DNA of 52,039 bases, taken from GCA-002697625 sp002697625. Its GTDB lineage: Bacteria > Bacteroidota > Bacteroidia > Flavobacteriales > BACL11. Each line of letters starts with the position of its first letter. Position 1 is the stretch's first letter. Shown here one piece after another: positions 34,522-42,335 of this stretch. The notes under the pieces were generated by a model. The model worked only from the letters and a program-made list of their open reading frames with translations, did no database searches and was not told where the DNA came from. The translations under genes and the position numbers were made by a program. The DNA is taken from positions 1-52,039 of the forward strand of contig CAXFOB010000041.1 of NCBI GenBank assembly GCA_964004625.1, in the 5' to 3' direction.

Positions 34522-35466
34522 TTAGTGTTTCAGTTTTTTAAACGCTTCAATTAATTTCGGAACCACCTCAAAGGCATCTCCAACAATACCATAATCTGCT
34601 GCCTTGAAAAATGGAGCTTCAGGATCTGTGTTAATAGCAACCATCACTTTGGAAGAATTTACTCCTGCCAAATGCTGAATTGCGCCTGAAATTCCTATTG
34701 CAATATATAAATCTGCTGTTACCGGTTTTCCTGTTTGTCCTACGTGCTCAGAGTGAGGTCTCCAACCAATGTCGGACACTGGTTTAGAGCATGCTGTTGC
34801 TGCTCCCAATACATCTGCTAATTCTTCAATCATGCCCCAGTTTTCTGGACCCTTCAATCCTCTTCCTGCAGAAACAACAACCGCTGCTTCGGAAATCGAG
34901 ACCTTTCCAATAGATGTCTCTTGTCCATCAAATGACAAACTTCCTGTTTCCGAAAAATCTGAATTTTCTATTACACAATCTACATTATTTTCTAATAATC
35001 CAAATGAATTTGGAGCAATACACAAAATTGTTTTTTCTGTATTTGATTGCACTACCTCAATCGCTTTATTAGAAAAAGATTTTCTTTTAACGACTATATC
35101 AGAAGATTCTGAAAGAGAAATAACATTTCCGATACATGCTGAGGATAATTTTACAGATAATCTAGGAGCTATCATTCTTGCAGTATGTGTTCCTGAAAAA
35201 ATTATCACAGCTGCATCTGAAGAAAATTTTGATATAACTTTTGATGCAGATTGACTATCTCCTTTATTTATTAACGGAACAGATATCACCTTTGAAGCTC
35301 CGTAAGACCCTAACTTTAACAATTCATCATCAGACACCTCTTCTAAGGATACTGCCACTAAATTTGTTCCTAATAATTTTGCTGTTTCACTTGCATAAGA
35401 AACCGCCTCAAAAGTACTTTTTCTAAAATTTCCTCCCCAACTTTCTGTATATACTAATACTGACAT
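34522..35466 (-). CDS. etfA: Electron transfer flavoprotein, alpha subunit
   Basis: 314 residues. The C-terminal FAD domain is intact: SAGRGLKGPENWGMIEELADVLGAATACSKPVSDIGW, GQTGKPV, ISGAIQHLAG and NTDPEAPFFKAADYGIVGD. With EtfB it takes electrons from acyl-CoA dehydrogenases to the quinone pool. It follows etfB by 17 bases. Confidence 0.96.
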   Translation of the reverse strand: MSVLVYTESWGGNFRKSTFEAVSYASETAKLLGTNLVAVSLEEVSDDELLKLGSYGASKVISVPLINKGDSQSASKVISKFSSDAAVIIFSGTHTARMIAPRLSVKLSSACIGNVISLSESSDIVVKRKSFSNKAIEVVQSNTEKTILCIAPNSFGLLENNVDCVIENSDFSETGSLSFDGQETSIGKVSISEAAVVVSAGRGLKGPENWGMIEELADVLGAATACSKPVSDIGWRPHSEHVGQTGKPVTADLYIAIGISGAIQHLAGVNSSKVMVAINTDPEAPFFKAADYGIVGDAFEVVPKLIEAFKKLKH

Positions 35467-35483
35467 TTTTTATATTTTTTTAA

Positions 35484-36230
35484 TTAAATAACCTTTGCTT
35501 CATTATGTAACAAATTCACTAGTTCAGGAACATTAGACGCATCAACTAACTTACAACTCCCCTTTTCCTCTGGTTTGGCAAAACTTACAGTAGAAGAATA
35601 TGTATTAGAGGAAGTAGGTTCTAGAACAGACAATGGTTTTGTTCTAGATTGCATGATACCTCTCATATTAGGAATCCTAAGATCACTCTCTAATACTAAT
35701 CCTTTCTGTCCGCCTAAAACCATAGGAAGAGAACAAGAAATCATTTCTTTTCCTCCATCTATTTCTCTTACTAATTTTGCATTATCCCCGTCAATCTCCA
35801 AACCGATACAAGCATTAACAAAAGGAAGATCAGTCATTTCAGCAATCATAGCAGGTACAGCTCCTCCATTATAATCAATGGACTCTCTACCAGCAATAAT
35901 TATATCAAAATTATTTTGCTTTATGTAATTCGAAATTTCAAGAGCGACAGAATAACTATCTACTGGAACCATATTAATTCTAACCGCATCATTGGCTCCA
36001 ATAGCTAAAGCCTTTCTCATTACAGGTTCTACTGTTGTGTCTCCAACTGTAATAACCGTTACTTTTCCATCTGTAGATTCTTTAAGTATCATAGCTCTTG
36101 TCAGTCCAAACTCATCATAAGGATTAATCACAAACTGAATTCCATTTGAATCAAATTTTGTATTGTTATCTGTAAAGTTAATTTTAGATGTTGTGTCAGG
36201 AACGCTACTTATACACACTAATATATTCAT
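35484..36230 (-). CDS. etfB: Electron transfer flavoprotein, beta subunit
   Basis: 248 residues. Family blocks are VCISSVPDTTSKINF, INPYDEFGLTRAMILKE, DIIIAGRESIDYNGGAVPAMIAE and the recognition-loop region LRIPNMRGIMQSR. It binds AMP and docks with EtfA. First gene of the seven-gene unit, about 29 bases past a -7 box. Confidence 0.96.
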   Translation of the reverse strand: MNILVCISSVPDTTSKINFTDNNTKFDSNGIQFVINPYDEFGLTRAMILKESTDGKVTVITVGDTTVEPVMRKALAIGANDAVRINMVPVDSYSVALEISNYIKQNNFDIIIAGRESIDYNGGAVPAMIAEMTDLPFVNACIGLEIDGDNAKLVREIDGGKEMISCSLPMVLGGQKGLVLESDLRIPNMRGIMQSRTKPLSVLEPTSSNTYSSTVSFAKPEEKGSCKLVDASNVPELVNLLHNEAKVI

Positions 36231-36258
36231 CTTTTATATTTTTATTAAAATTAGATAG

Positions 36259-36266
36259 CAAATCTA
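36259..36266 (-). promoter_or_regulatory. -7 box of the etfB-to-folA operon
   Basis: The minus strand reads TAGATTTG (TAnnTTTG), 28 bases before the etfB ATG. No internal promoter space exists until after folA. Confidence 0.45.
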
Positions 36267-36337
36267 ATAAAAATGATGTTTTAATTTCGTAAAAAATAAT
36301 AAAAACTAATACAAATACGTACTTTCAATAAAAATAC

Positions 36338-36345
36338 TATTTTTG
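36338..36345 (+). promoter_or_regulatory. -7 box of hppA
   Basis: TATTTTTG, 31 bases before the hppA ATG. Confidence 0.45.
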
Positions 36346-36376
36346 TAGTCCTTTTTACAAACTAAAAAACTAAAAA

Positions 36377-38647
36377 ATGAAAATAGAATCAATGATGATT
36401 TATATGCCAATAATAATGGCGATTGTGGGATTGTTATATATGACAATAAAGAAAAGCTGGGTAATGAAACAAGACCCAGGAGATGGGAACATGAAAGAAA
36501 TTTCTGAACACATATACGAAGGAGCTTTAGCTTTTTTGAATGCAGAATACAAACTACTTTCAATATTTGTAATAATTGTAAGTATTCTACTATTTATTGT
36601 TTCAACAATTGTACCATCGACACATTGGATGATTGTAATAGCATTTATTTTCGGAGCTGTATTTTCTGCATTTGCAGGTAATATAGGAATGAAAATTGCT
36701 ACTAAAACCAATGTAAGAACTACACAAGCTGCCATCTCAAGTTTACCAAAAGCATTAAAAATTTCCTTTGGAGGAGGAACTGTTATGGGGCTAGGTGTTG
36801 CTAGCTTAGCTGTACTTGGTTTAACAGCTTTTTTTATTATATTCTATAACTTTTTTATGAGTGGATCATGGACAAATACTCATGATATGACTATTGTTTT
36901 GGAGACTTTAGCAGGATTCTCACTCGGAGCTGAGTCTATTGCTTTATTCGCTAGAGTAGGTGGTGGTATTTATACTAAAGCTGCTGATGTGGGAGCTGAT
37001 TTAGTAGGAAAAGTTGAAGCTGATATCCCAGAAGATGACCCAAGAAATCCTGCTACAATTGCTGATAATGTTGGTGATAATGTTGGTGATGTTGCAGGAA
37101 TGGGTGCGGATTTATTCGGATCTTATGTTGCAACAGTATTAGCTGCAATGGTACTTGGAAACTATATTATCAGAGATATGGGAGGAGCTATTGATGATGC
37201 CTTTGGAGGTATCGGACCAATTCTTTTACCAATGGCAATTGCTGGAGCTGGAATTATTATATCTATGATTGGAACTATGCTTGTTAGTATACAAGATAAT
37301 GATGCAAAAGAAGATAAGGTAATGGGAGCTTTAAACAAAGGAAATATTACCTCTATTATACTAGTTGCCATTTCAAGTTATGTATTAACAATGTATATGT
37401 TACCAGAAAAATTGATGATGAATTTCTTTGGAGAAGGAACTATAGAAGTAAGTTCAATTAATGTATTTTATGCAACTCTTGTAGGTCTACTTGTTGGAGG
37501 GGTTATTTCATCAATAACAGAATATTATACTGGTTTAGGTAAAAAACCTATTCTTAAAATCGTGCAACAATCAAGTACCGGAGCTGCAACAAATATTATT
37601 TCCGGTTTAGCGACGGGTATGATTTCTACTTTTCCTTCTATATTATTATTTGCAGGAGCTATCTGGGCTTCTTATGAGTTTGCAGGGTTCTATGGTGTAG
37701 CAATGTCTGCTTCAGCAATGATGGCAACAACAGCTATGCAACTCGCTATTGATGCATTTGGTCCTATTGCAGATAATGCTGGTGGTATTGCGGAAATGAG
37801 TGAACAAGACCCTATTGTTAGAGAGAGAACAGATATTTTAGATTCTGTTGGTAACACAACTGCTGCTACTGGTAAGGGTTTTGCAATTGCATCCGCTGCA
37901 TTAACATCATTAGCTTTATTTGCTGCTTATGTAACTTTTACAGAAATTGATGGAATTAATATTTTTAAAGCTCCAGTTTTAGCTATGTTATTTATTGGAG
38001 GTATGGTTCCAGTAGTATTCTCTGCCCTTGCAATGAATGCAGTGGGGAAAGCGGCAATGGAAATGGTCTATGAAGTAAGAAGACAATTTAATCAAATTCC
38101 TGGAATTATGGAAGGAAAGGGTAAACCAGAATACGATAAGTGTGTTGACATTTCTACGAAAGCATCATTAAAACAAATGATGGCTCCAGGATTATTAACT
38201 ATTTTATTCCCAATAGGGATTTCCTTTTTACCAATGTTATTCGGAATGGATAATAAAGAAATTGCTGAGATGCTTGGGGGATATATGGCAGGTGTAACAG
38301 TTAGCGGTGTTTTATGGGCTATTTTCCAGAACAATGCTGGAGGAGCTTGGGACAATGCTAAAAAATCATTTGAAGCAGGAGTTGAAATTAATGGAGAAAT
38401 GACATACAAAGGTTCGGAAGCTCACAAGGCGGCTGTTACTGGAGATACTGTTGGTGATCCTTTTAAAGACACTTCTGGTCCATCTATGAATATCTTAATT
38501 AAACTGACTTGTTTAATCGGTTTAGTAATTGCTCCAATCTTAGGAAACGGACACGAACACACTAATGATTTAGATAATAAAGTTAACACTGAAATAATTA
38601 ATGAAAACGATTCACAAGAAGATGAATTAACTATAGAATTAAACTAA
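36377..38647 (+). CDS. hppA: Membrane-bound ion-translocating pyrophosphatase (K+-dependent type)
   Basis: 756 residues with about 16 hydrophobic helices. The pyrophosphate site is complete: ADVGADLVGKVEADIPEDDPRN, TIADNVGDNVGDVAGMGADLFGSY, DAFGPIADNAGGIAEM, and late AGGAWDNAKK and TVGDPFKDTSGPSMN. In the GNTTxA block position 496 is Ala, not Lys, which marks the K+-dependent class. It couples PPi hydrolysis to Na+ and/or H+ pumping; which ion cannot be settled by eye. A hydrophilic C-terminal tail of about 40 residues (Asn/Asp/Glu-rich) is an addition. Divergent from etfB. Confidence 0.95.
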   Translation: MKIESMMIYMPIIMAIVGLLYMTIKKSWVMKQDPGDGNMKEISEHIYEGALAFLNAEYKLLSIFVIIVSILLFIVSTIVPSTHWMIVIAFIFGAVFSAFAGNIGMKIATKTNVRTTQAAISSLPKALKISFGGGTVMGLGVASLAVLGLTAFFIIFYNFFMSGSWTNTHDMTIVLETLAGFSLGAESIALFARVGGGIYTKAADVGADLVGKVEADIPEDDPRNPATIADNVGDNVGDVAGMGADLFGSYVATVLAAMVLGNYIIRDMGGAIDDAFGGIGPILLPMAIAGAGIIISMIGTMLVSIQDNDAKEDKVMGALNKGNITSIILVAISSYVLTMYMLPEKLMMNFFGEGTIEVSSINVFYATLVGLLVGGVISSITEYYTGLGKKPILKIVQQSSTGAATNIISGLATGMISTFPSILLFAGAIWASYEFAGFYGVAMSASAMMATTAMQLAIDAFGPIADNAGGIAEMSEQDPIVRERTDILDSVGNTTAATGKGFAIASAALTSLALFAAYVTFTEIDGINIFKAPVLAMLFIGGMVPVVFSALAMNAVGKAAMEMVYEVRRQFNQIPGIMEGKGKPEYDKCVDISTKASLKQMMAPGLLTILFPIGISFLPMLFGMDNKEIAEMLGGYMAGVTVSGVLWAIFQNNAGGAWDNAKKSFEAGVEINGEMTYKGSEAHKAAVTGDTVGDPFKDTSGPSMNILIKLTCLIGLVIAPILGNGHEHTNDLDNKVNTEIINENDSQEDELTIELN

Positions 38648-38666
38648 ATTATTAAAATCATATATT

Positions 38667-39218
38667 ATGAAAAAATTATTAAACATCTTAGGAACACTTT
38701 TACTCTCTGTTACTATAATTTCATGTGGTAATGAAACTAAAGACCATAATGTAAAAGAAGAAAACATTGAAAACACATTAGTAGAAAAAAGAGAAATTAT
38801 AGAAATTTTAAAACACAAAAGCATCATATTTGCGAAGAGTGAACGTTTTGACTTCAATACAGATTTTGAAAATGATATGATGTCTATTAATACAATTGTC
38901 TTACCAGCTGACAAGTTAGTCTGTATTGCTGAGACTAAGTTATGTGAAGAGCTAACCAACTTTATTGCTGGAAACGAATTAGTTTATAACTCTTTCGAAC
39001 AGCACTCTAAGATAAATGATGACGAAGCAGAATATAGACTAATGCAGCATGGGACAATTGAGATTAATGATACTCCTTATAGCGGAATTCTATACTATAA
39101 TGGTGAGGGAAATAATGAAACAGGATCATGGTTTCATGGAAAACTCATTTTTGAATTACCTGAAGTGAAAGCATTAAAAGGGGAGTCAGTAATATTAGAG
39201 TTAAAAGGGAAGAGATAA
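38667..39218 (+). CDS. Predicted lipoprotein of unknown function
   Basis: 183 residues. A lipoprotein signal ends at C20 (IISC), followed by GNETKD and an acidic linker. The body contains LVCIAETKLCEELTNF and ends with strand-like FHGKLIFELPEV and ESVILELKGKR. I do not recognise a family. It is 19 bases after hppA on the same strand, so they are probably co-transcribed. A weak terminator-like hairpin follows at 39230-39249. Confidence 0.6.
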   Translation: MKKLLNILGTLLLSVTIISCGNETKDHNVKEENIENTLVEKREIIEILKHKSIIFAKSERFDFNTDFENDMMSINTIVLPADKLVCIAETKLCEELTNFIAGNELVYNSFEQHSKINDDEAEYRLMQHGTIEINDTPYSGILYYNGEGNNETGSWFHGKLIFELPEVKALKGESVILELKGKR

Positions 39219-39229
39219 TTAGTTTTCCC

Positions 39230-39249
39230 AAATCCCGATCGGGGGTTTT
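39230..39249 (+). terminator. Weak GC hairpin after the lipoprotein gene
   Basis: AAATCCC-GATC-GGGGG followed by TTTT. The stem is short and the T run modest, but it is the only GC-rich block between these convergent genes. Confidence 0.4.
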
Positions 39250-39269
39250 CAATTGTTATAGTTTAACTA

Positions 39270-39884
39270 TTAGAATAGGCCATTAATTTCTGCATCAATC
39301 TTCTCAATTATAGATCCTAAATCTTCTTCACTCTCAGAAAAATTTATACTATCTACATCAATTATTAATAAATTTCCTTGGTCATATTCAGAGATCCATG
39401 CTTCATATCTATCATTTAGCTGAGTAAGGTAATCTAACCGAATGCTATTTTCGTAATCTCTACCTCTTTTCTGAATTTGACTAACTAATGTTGGAACAGA
39501 AGCTCTTAAATAAATCAACAAATCAGGCCCGTCTACTAATGAATCCATTAAACTGAAGAGCTCCTTATAATTCTCAAAATCTCTTGTAGACATTAATCCC
39601 ATAGAGTGAAGATTTGGAGCAAATATAAAAGCGTCTTCATAAATAGTTCTATCCTGTATAAAGTTTTTATCTTCTTTTTTAATATCTATAACTTGTCTAA
39701 ATCTACTGTTTAAGAAATAAACCTGTAGATTAAAACTCCACCTTTGCATATCCTTATAAAAATCATTTAGATACGGATTATTTTCCACATCTTCAAAATG
39801 AGGTTTCCATTTATAATGTTTTGATAACTTAGTAGTAAGTGTTGTTTTTCCTGACCCTATATTTCCGGCTATTGCTACATGCAT
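39270..39884 (-). CDS. Deoxynucleoside kinase (first copy)
   Basis: 204 residues. P-loop GNIGSGKTTLTTKL near the N-terminus, substrate-site FEDVENNPYLNDFY and FIQDRTIYEDAFIFA, and the lid RGRDYENSIRLDYL. It phosphorylates deoxynucleosides for salvage. The paralogue at 44610 lies 4.7 kb away and differs in the DRT versus ADYS block, suggesting different substrate preference. It is 76 bases past the GH3 gene on the same strand and may share its transcript. Confidence 0.9.
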   Translation of the reverse strand: MHVAIAGNIGSGKTTLTTKLSKHYKWKPHFEDVENNPYLNDFYKDMQRWSFNLQVYFLNSRFRQVIDIKKEDKNFIQDRTIYEDAFIFAPNLHSMGLMSTRDFENYKELFSLMDSLVDGPDLLIYLRASVPTLVSQIQKRGRDYENSIRLDYLTQLNDRYEAWISEYDQGNLLIIDVDSINFSESEEDLGSIIEKIDAEINGLF

Positions 39885-39960
39885 ATTTTTAAAATTTTTG
39901 ATAAAAATAAAAAAACTTTGGTGTTTATTTAAGTTTTATAATATCAGAATAGAATTAATG

Positions 39961-41472
39961 TTAATAAGTTGTATTTAATTCCGAAATTTCTTTAAAAATT
40001 TCTGTTGAGTTGTCTAATCTAGGCACCTTATATTGACCTCCTAATCTGTTGTTTTTTTCTAACCAGTCATAAAACAATCCCGATTTTGCTTCAACAATTT
40101 CTGGAGGAAGTAGTACAAAATTATTGTTTCTTTTTGATTCATAATCAGAATTTAATAATTTCAAATTAGTATCTAAATCTAATTTAAAATCCTCTAATGA
40201 ATCTGGTTTCTTTGAGAATTCAATAATCCACTTATGATAGGCAACGGCCCTTTCCACAAAGACAGCAGATACAATATAGTCCGAAATCATACACTGATGT
40301 TTCTCTGAAGCTAATCTTAAAGCTTGATCCGTATTTTCCACCATTAACTCCTCCCCTACAGCATTTATATAGCTTTGGGTTCTTCCAACAATTTTTATTC
40401 TAAATGGATTTAAGCATGTAAATCGGATGGTGTCTCCTATAATATATCTCCATAAACCAGCATTTGTAGATATTACTATCACATAAATTTCTCCTAACTC
40501 TATATCTCTTAAACTAACAGTATTTCGTTCCCCCTTATTAAAATTTGATAAAGAGATAAACTCATAAAATATTCCATAATCTAACATCAAAAGCAAATCC
40601 TTCTCATTCTTCTGATCTTGTATACCAAAAAACCCTTCTGAAGCATTGTATCCTTCCAAATAATTCATGTCAGATGAAGGAATCATATGACTAAACTGAT
40701 TTTTATACGGACCAAAATTTACACCTCCATGCATATAGAGTTCTAAATTTGGCCAAACTTCTGTAATATTATTTGCTCCAGATTTTTCAATTATCTTATG
40801 TAACAAAACCAAAACCCAAGAACAAACTCCTGTAATATTAGTTATGTTCTGCTTTATGGCTTGATTTGTAATTAAATCCAATTTTCTATTCCATTCTTTT
40901 AGAAGTGAGGTTTCCAGATCTGGAGAACGGTGCATATTTACCCAAAATGGGAAATTTTTGATTAAGATAGCTGACAAATCTCCCTCAATAAATCCAGAAA
41001 CATTATTCAAACTCCCACCCAACATTAAACCCTTTCCATTAAATATATTGGTATCTGGAAAATTAGTACAATATAACGAAAGCATATCCTTCCCTCCTTT
41101 ATAATGACACTCTTTCAACGACTCTTCTGAAATAGGAATATATTTACTTCTATCATTAGTAGTTCCAGATGATTTTGCAAAACACTGTACTTTTCCTGGC
41201 CATAATACGTTCTTCTCTCCTTTTTTCTGTCTGTCTATATATGGATACAATTCTTCATAGCTACGAAGAGGGACTTGATTTTTGAACTCATAATAAGATT
41301 TGATATTTTTAAAATTATGATCTATTCCAAAAGAAGTTCCTTTAGCTTTAGTTATCAAGTTATCAAATACTTCTTTCTGTACCTTAATAGGGTGGTTACG
41401 AAAAAAATCAATTTGATGAATTCTTTGTCTCATCAACCAAGAAAGAAACGAGTTTTTAAAAGGAAAGTTCAT
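39961..41472 (-). CDS. GH3 auxin-responsive promoter family protein
   Basis: 503 residues. The name is inherited from plants; bacterial members belong to the acyl-adenylate-forming GH3 superfamily. Key blocks are FAKSSGTTNDRSKYIPIS (ATP-binding P-loop-like SSGTT), YNASEGFFGIQD and GLWRYIIGDTIRF. It probably adenylates a carboxylic acid and joins it to an amine or thiol, but no substrate is known. It diverges from DUF2797 at 41514, with a perfect palindrome centred between the two start codons. Confidence 0.85.
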   Translation of the reverse strand: MNFPFKNSFLSWLMRQRIHQIDFFRNHPIKVQKEVFDNLITKAKGTSFGIDHNFKNIKSYYEFKNQVPLRSYEELYPYIDRQKKGEKNVLWPGKVQCFAKSSGTTNDRSKYIPISEESLKECHYKGGKDMLSLYCTNFPDTNIFNGKGLMLGGSLNNVSGFIEGDLSAILIKNFPFWVNMHRSPDLETSLLKEWNRKLDLITNQAIKQNITNITGVCSWVLVLLHKIIEKSGANNITEVWPNLELYMHGGVNFGPYKNQFSHMIPSSDMNYLEGYNASEGFFGIQDQKNEKDLLLMLDYGIFYEFISLSNFNKGERNTVSLRDIELGEIYVIVISTNAGLWRYIIGDTIRFTCLNPFRIKIVGRTQSYINAVGEELMVENTDQALRLASEKHQCMISDYIVSAVFVERAVAYHKWIIEFSKKPDSLEDFKLDLDTNLKLLNSDYESKRNNNFVLLPPEIVEAKSGLFYDWLEKNNRLGGQYKVPRLDNSTEIFKEISELNTTY

Positions 41473-41477
41473 GAATA

Positions 41478-41509
41478 TTTCGTATTTTTATTGCAATAAA
41501 AATACGAAA
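41478..41509. promoter_or_regulatory. Perfect 32-bp palindrome between the divergent GH3 and DUF2797 starts
   Basis: The left arm TTTCGTATTTTTATTG (41478-41493) is the exact reverse complement of the right arm (41494-41509), with no loop. The centre is 20-22 bases from both ATGs. Each arm contains TATTTTTA, one base off the -7 box TAnnTTTG, placed so that outward transcription would start close to the centre and give leaders of about 20 bases. It could be a symmetric bidirectional promoter, an operator, or both. Confidence 0.65.
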
Positions 41510-41513
41510 AAAT

Positions 41514-42335
41514 ATGAACAGAGATACGTTGAAGAAAATGGACACAGAACTAAAGGAGGTAGTTCACTACACTCTTGATATTCATGGTACCACTCATAAT
41601 ATGAACGATTATATAGGTAAACAAATTAAGATTAGTTGGAAGGGGAAAATAATTTGCCATTGTGGTAAAGAAAAGAAAAAAGTTTTTCGTTCAGGATTTT
41701 GTTACAATTGTTATTGGACATTACCAGAAGCATCACAAAGTATATTTAAACCGGAGCTATGTACTGCACATTTAGGTGAAGAAGAAAGAGATTTAGAATG
41801 GGAAAGAAAATTTCAACTAGCACCCCATTATGTATATTTAGCAAACTCAAGTGGGATAAAAGTAGGAATAACACGAAAAAGTCAAGGGGTAGTGAGATGG
41901 ATGGATCAAGGAGCGAGTCAAGCTATTTTATTAGCAGAAGTACCAAATAGAAGATATTCTGGAGATATTGAAGTATCTTTAAAAAGGTTTGTAGATGACG
42001 TTACTAATTGGAGAAAGATGTTAACAGGCGAACCACAATCTGTAGATTTAGTAAAGTTAAAAGAAGAACTATCTGAACATGTTCCAGAAGAACTCCAGCA
42101 ATATATCTTACCAAATAATACTGTTACAGAAATATCATATCCTGTAACAAAATACCCAACTAAAATAAAAAGCGTAACGCTAGATAAAAATCCGATATTA
42201 GAAGGGGAGTTATTAGGAATAAAAGGACAATATCTTTTATTAGATGAAGATAGAGTATTTAACATTCGATCTCATGAAGGATATATAGCTGACTTTTCGT
42301 ACCAATCAATAGAAAAACAAGGACTGTTATTCTAA
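41514..42335 (+). CDS. DUF2797 family protein with zinc site and GIY-YIG-like core
   Basis: 273 residues (a second ATG at 41538 is possible). Residues about 49-72 hold four Cys (CHCGKEKKKVFRSGFCYNCYWT), a likely zinc site. About 103-150 read HYVYLANSSGIKVGITR...RRYSGDIE, resembling a GIY-YIG nuclease core (YVYL, GIKVGIT). DUF2797 has no established function. It diverges from GH3 across the palindrome. The last four bases overlap the convergent sppA. Confidence 0.78.
   Translation: MNRDTLKKMDTELKEVVHYTLDIHGTTHNMNDYIGKQIKISWKGKIICHCGKEKKKVFRSGFCYNCYWTLPEASQSIFKPELCTAHLGEEERDLEWERKFQLAPHYVYLANSSGIKVGITRKSQGVVRWMDQGASQAILLAEVPNRRYSGDIEVSLKRFVDDVTNWRKMLTGEPQSVDLVKLKEELSEHVPEELQQYILPNNTVTEISYPVTKYPTKIKSVTLDKNPILEGELLGIKGQYLLLDEDRVFNIRSHEGYIADFSYQSIEKQGLLF

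Noticed and set aside
34769..35254. 161-codon open frame on the plus strand opposite etfA
   Set aside because: It is antisense to a strongly conserved gene and shows no domain, promoter or plausible composition.
36306..36735. Minus-strand frames over the hppA start
   Set aside because: They cover the hppA promoter and first codons; hppA is unmistakable.
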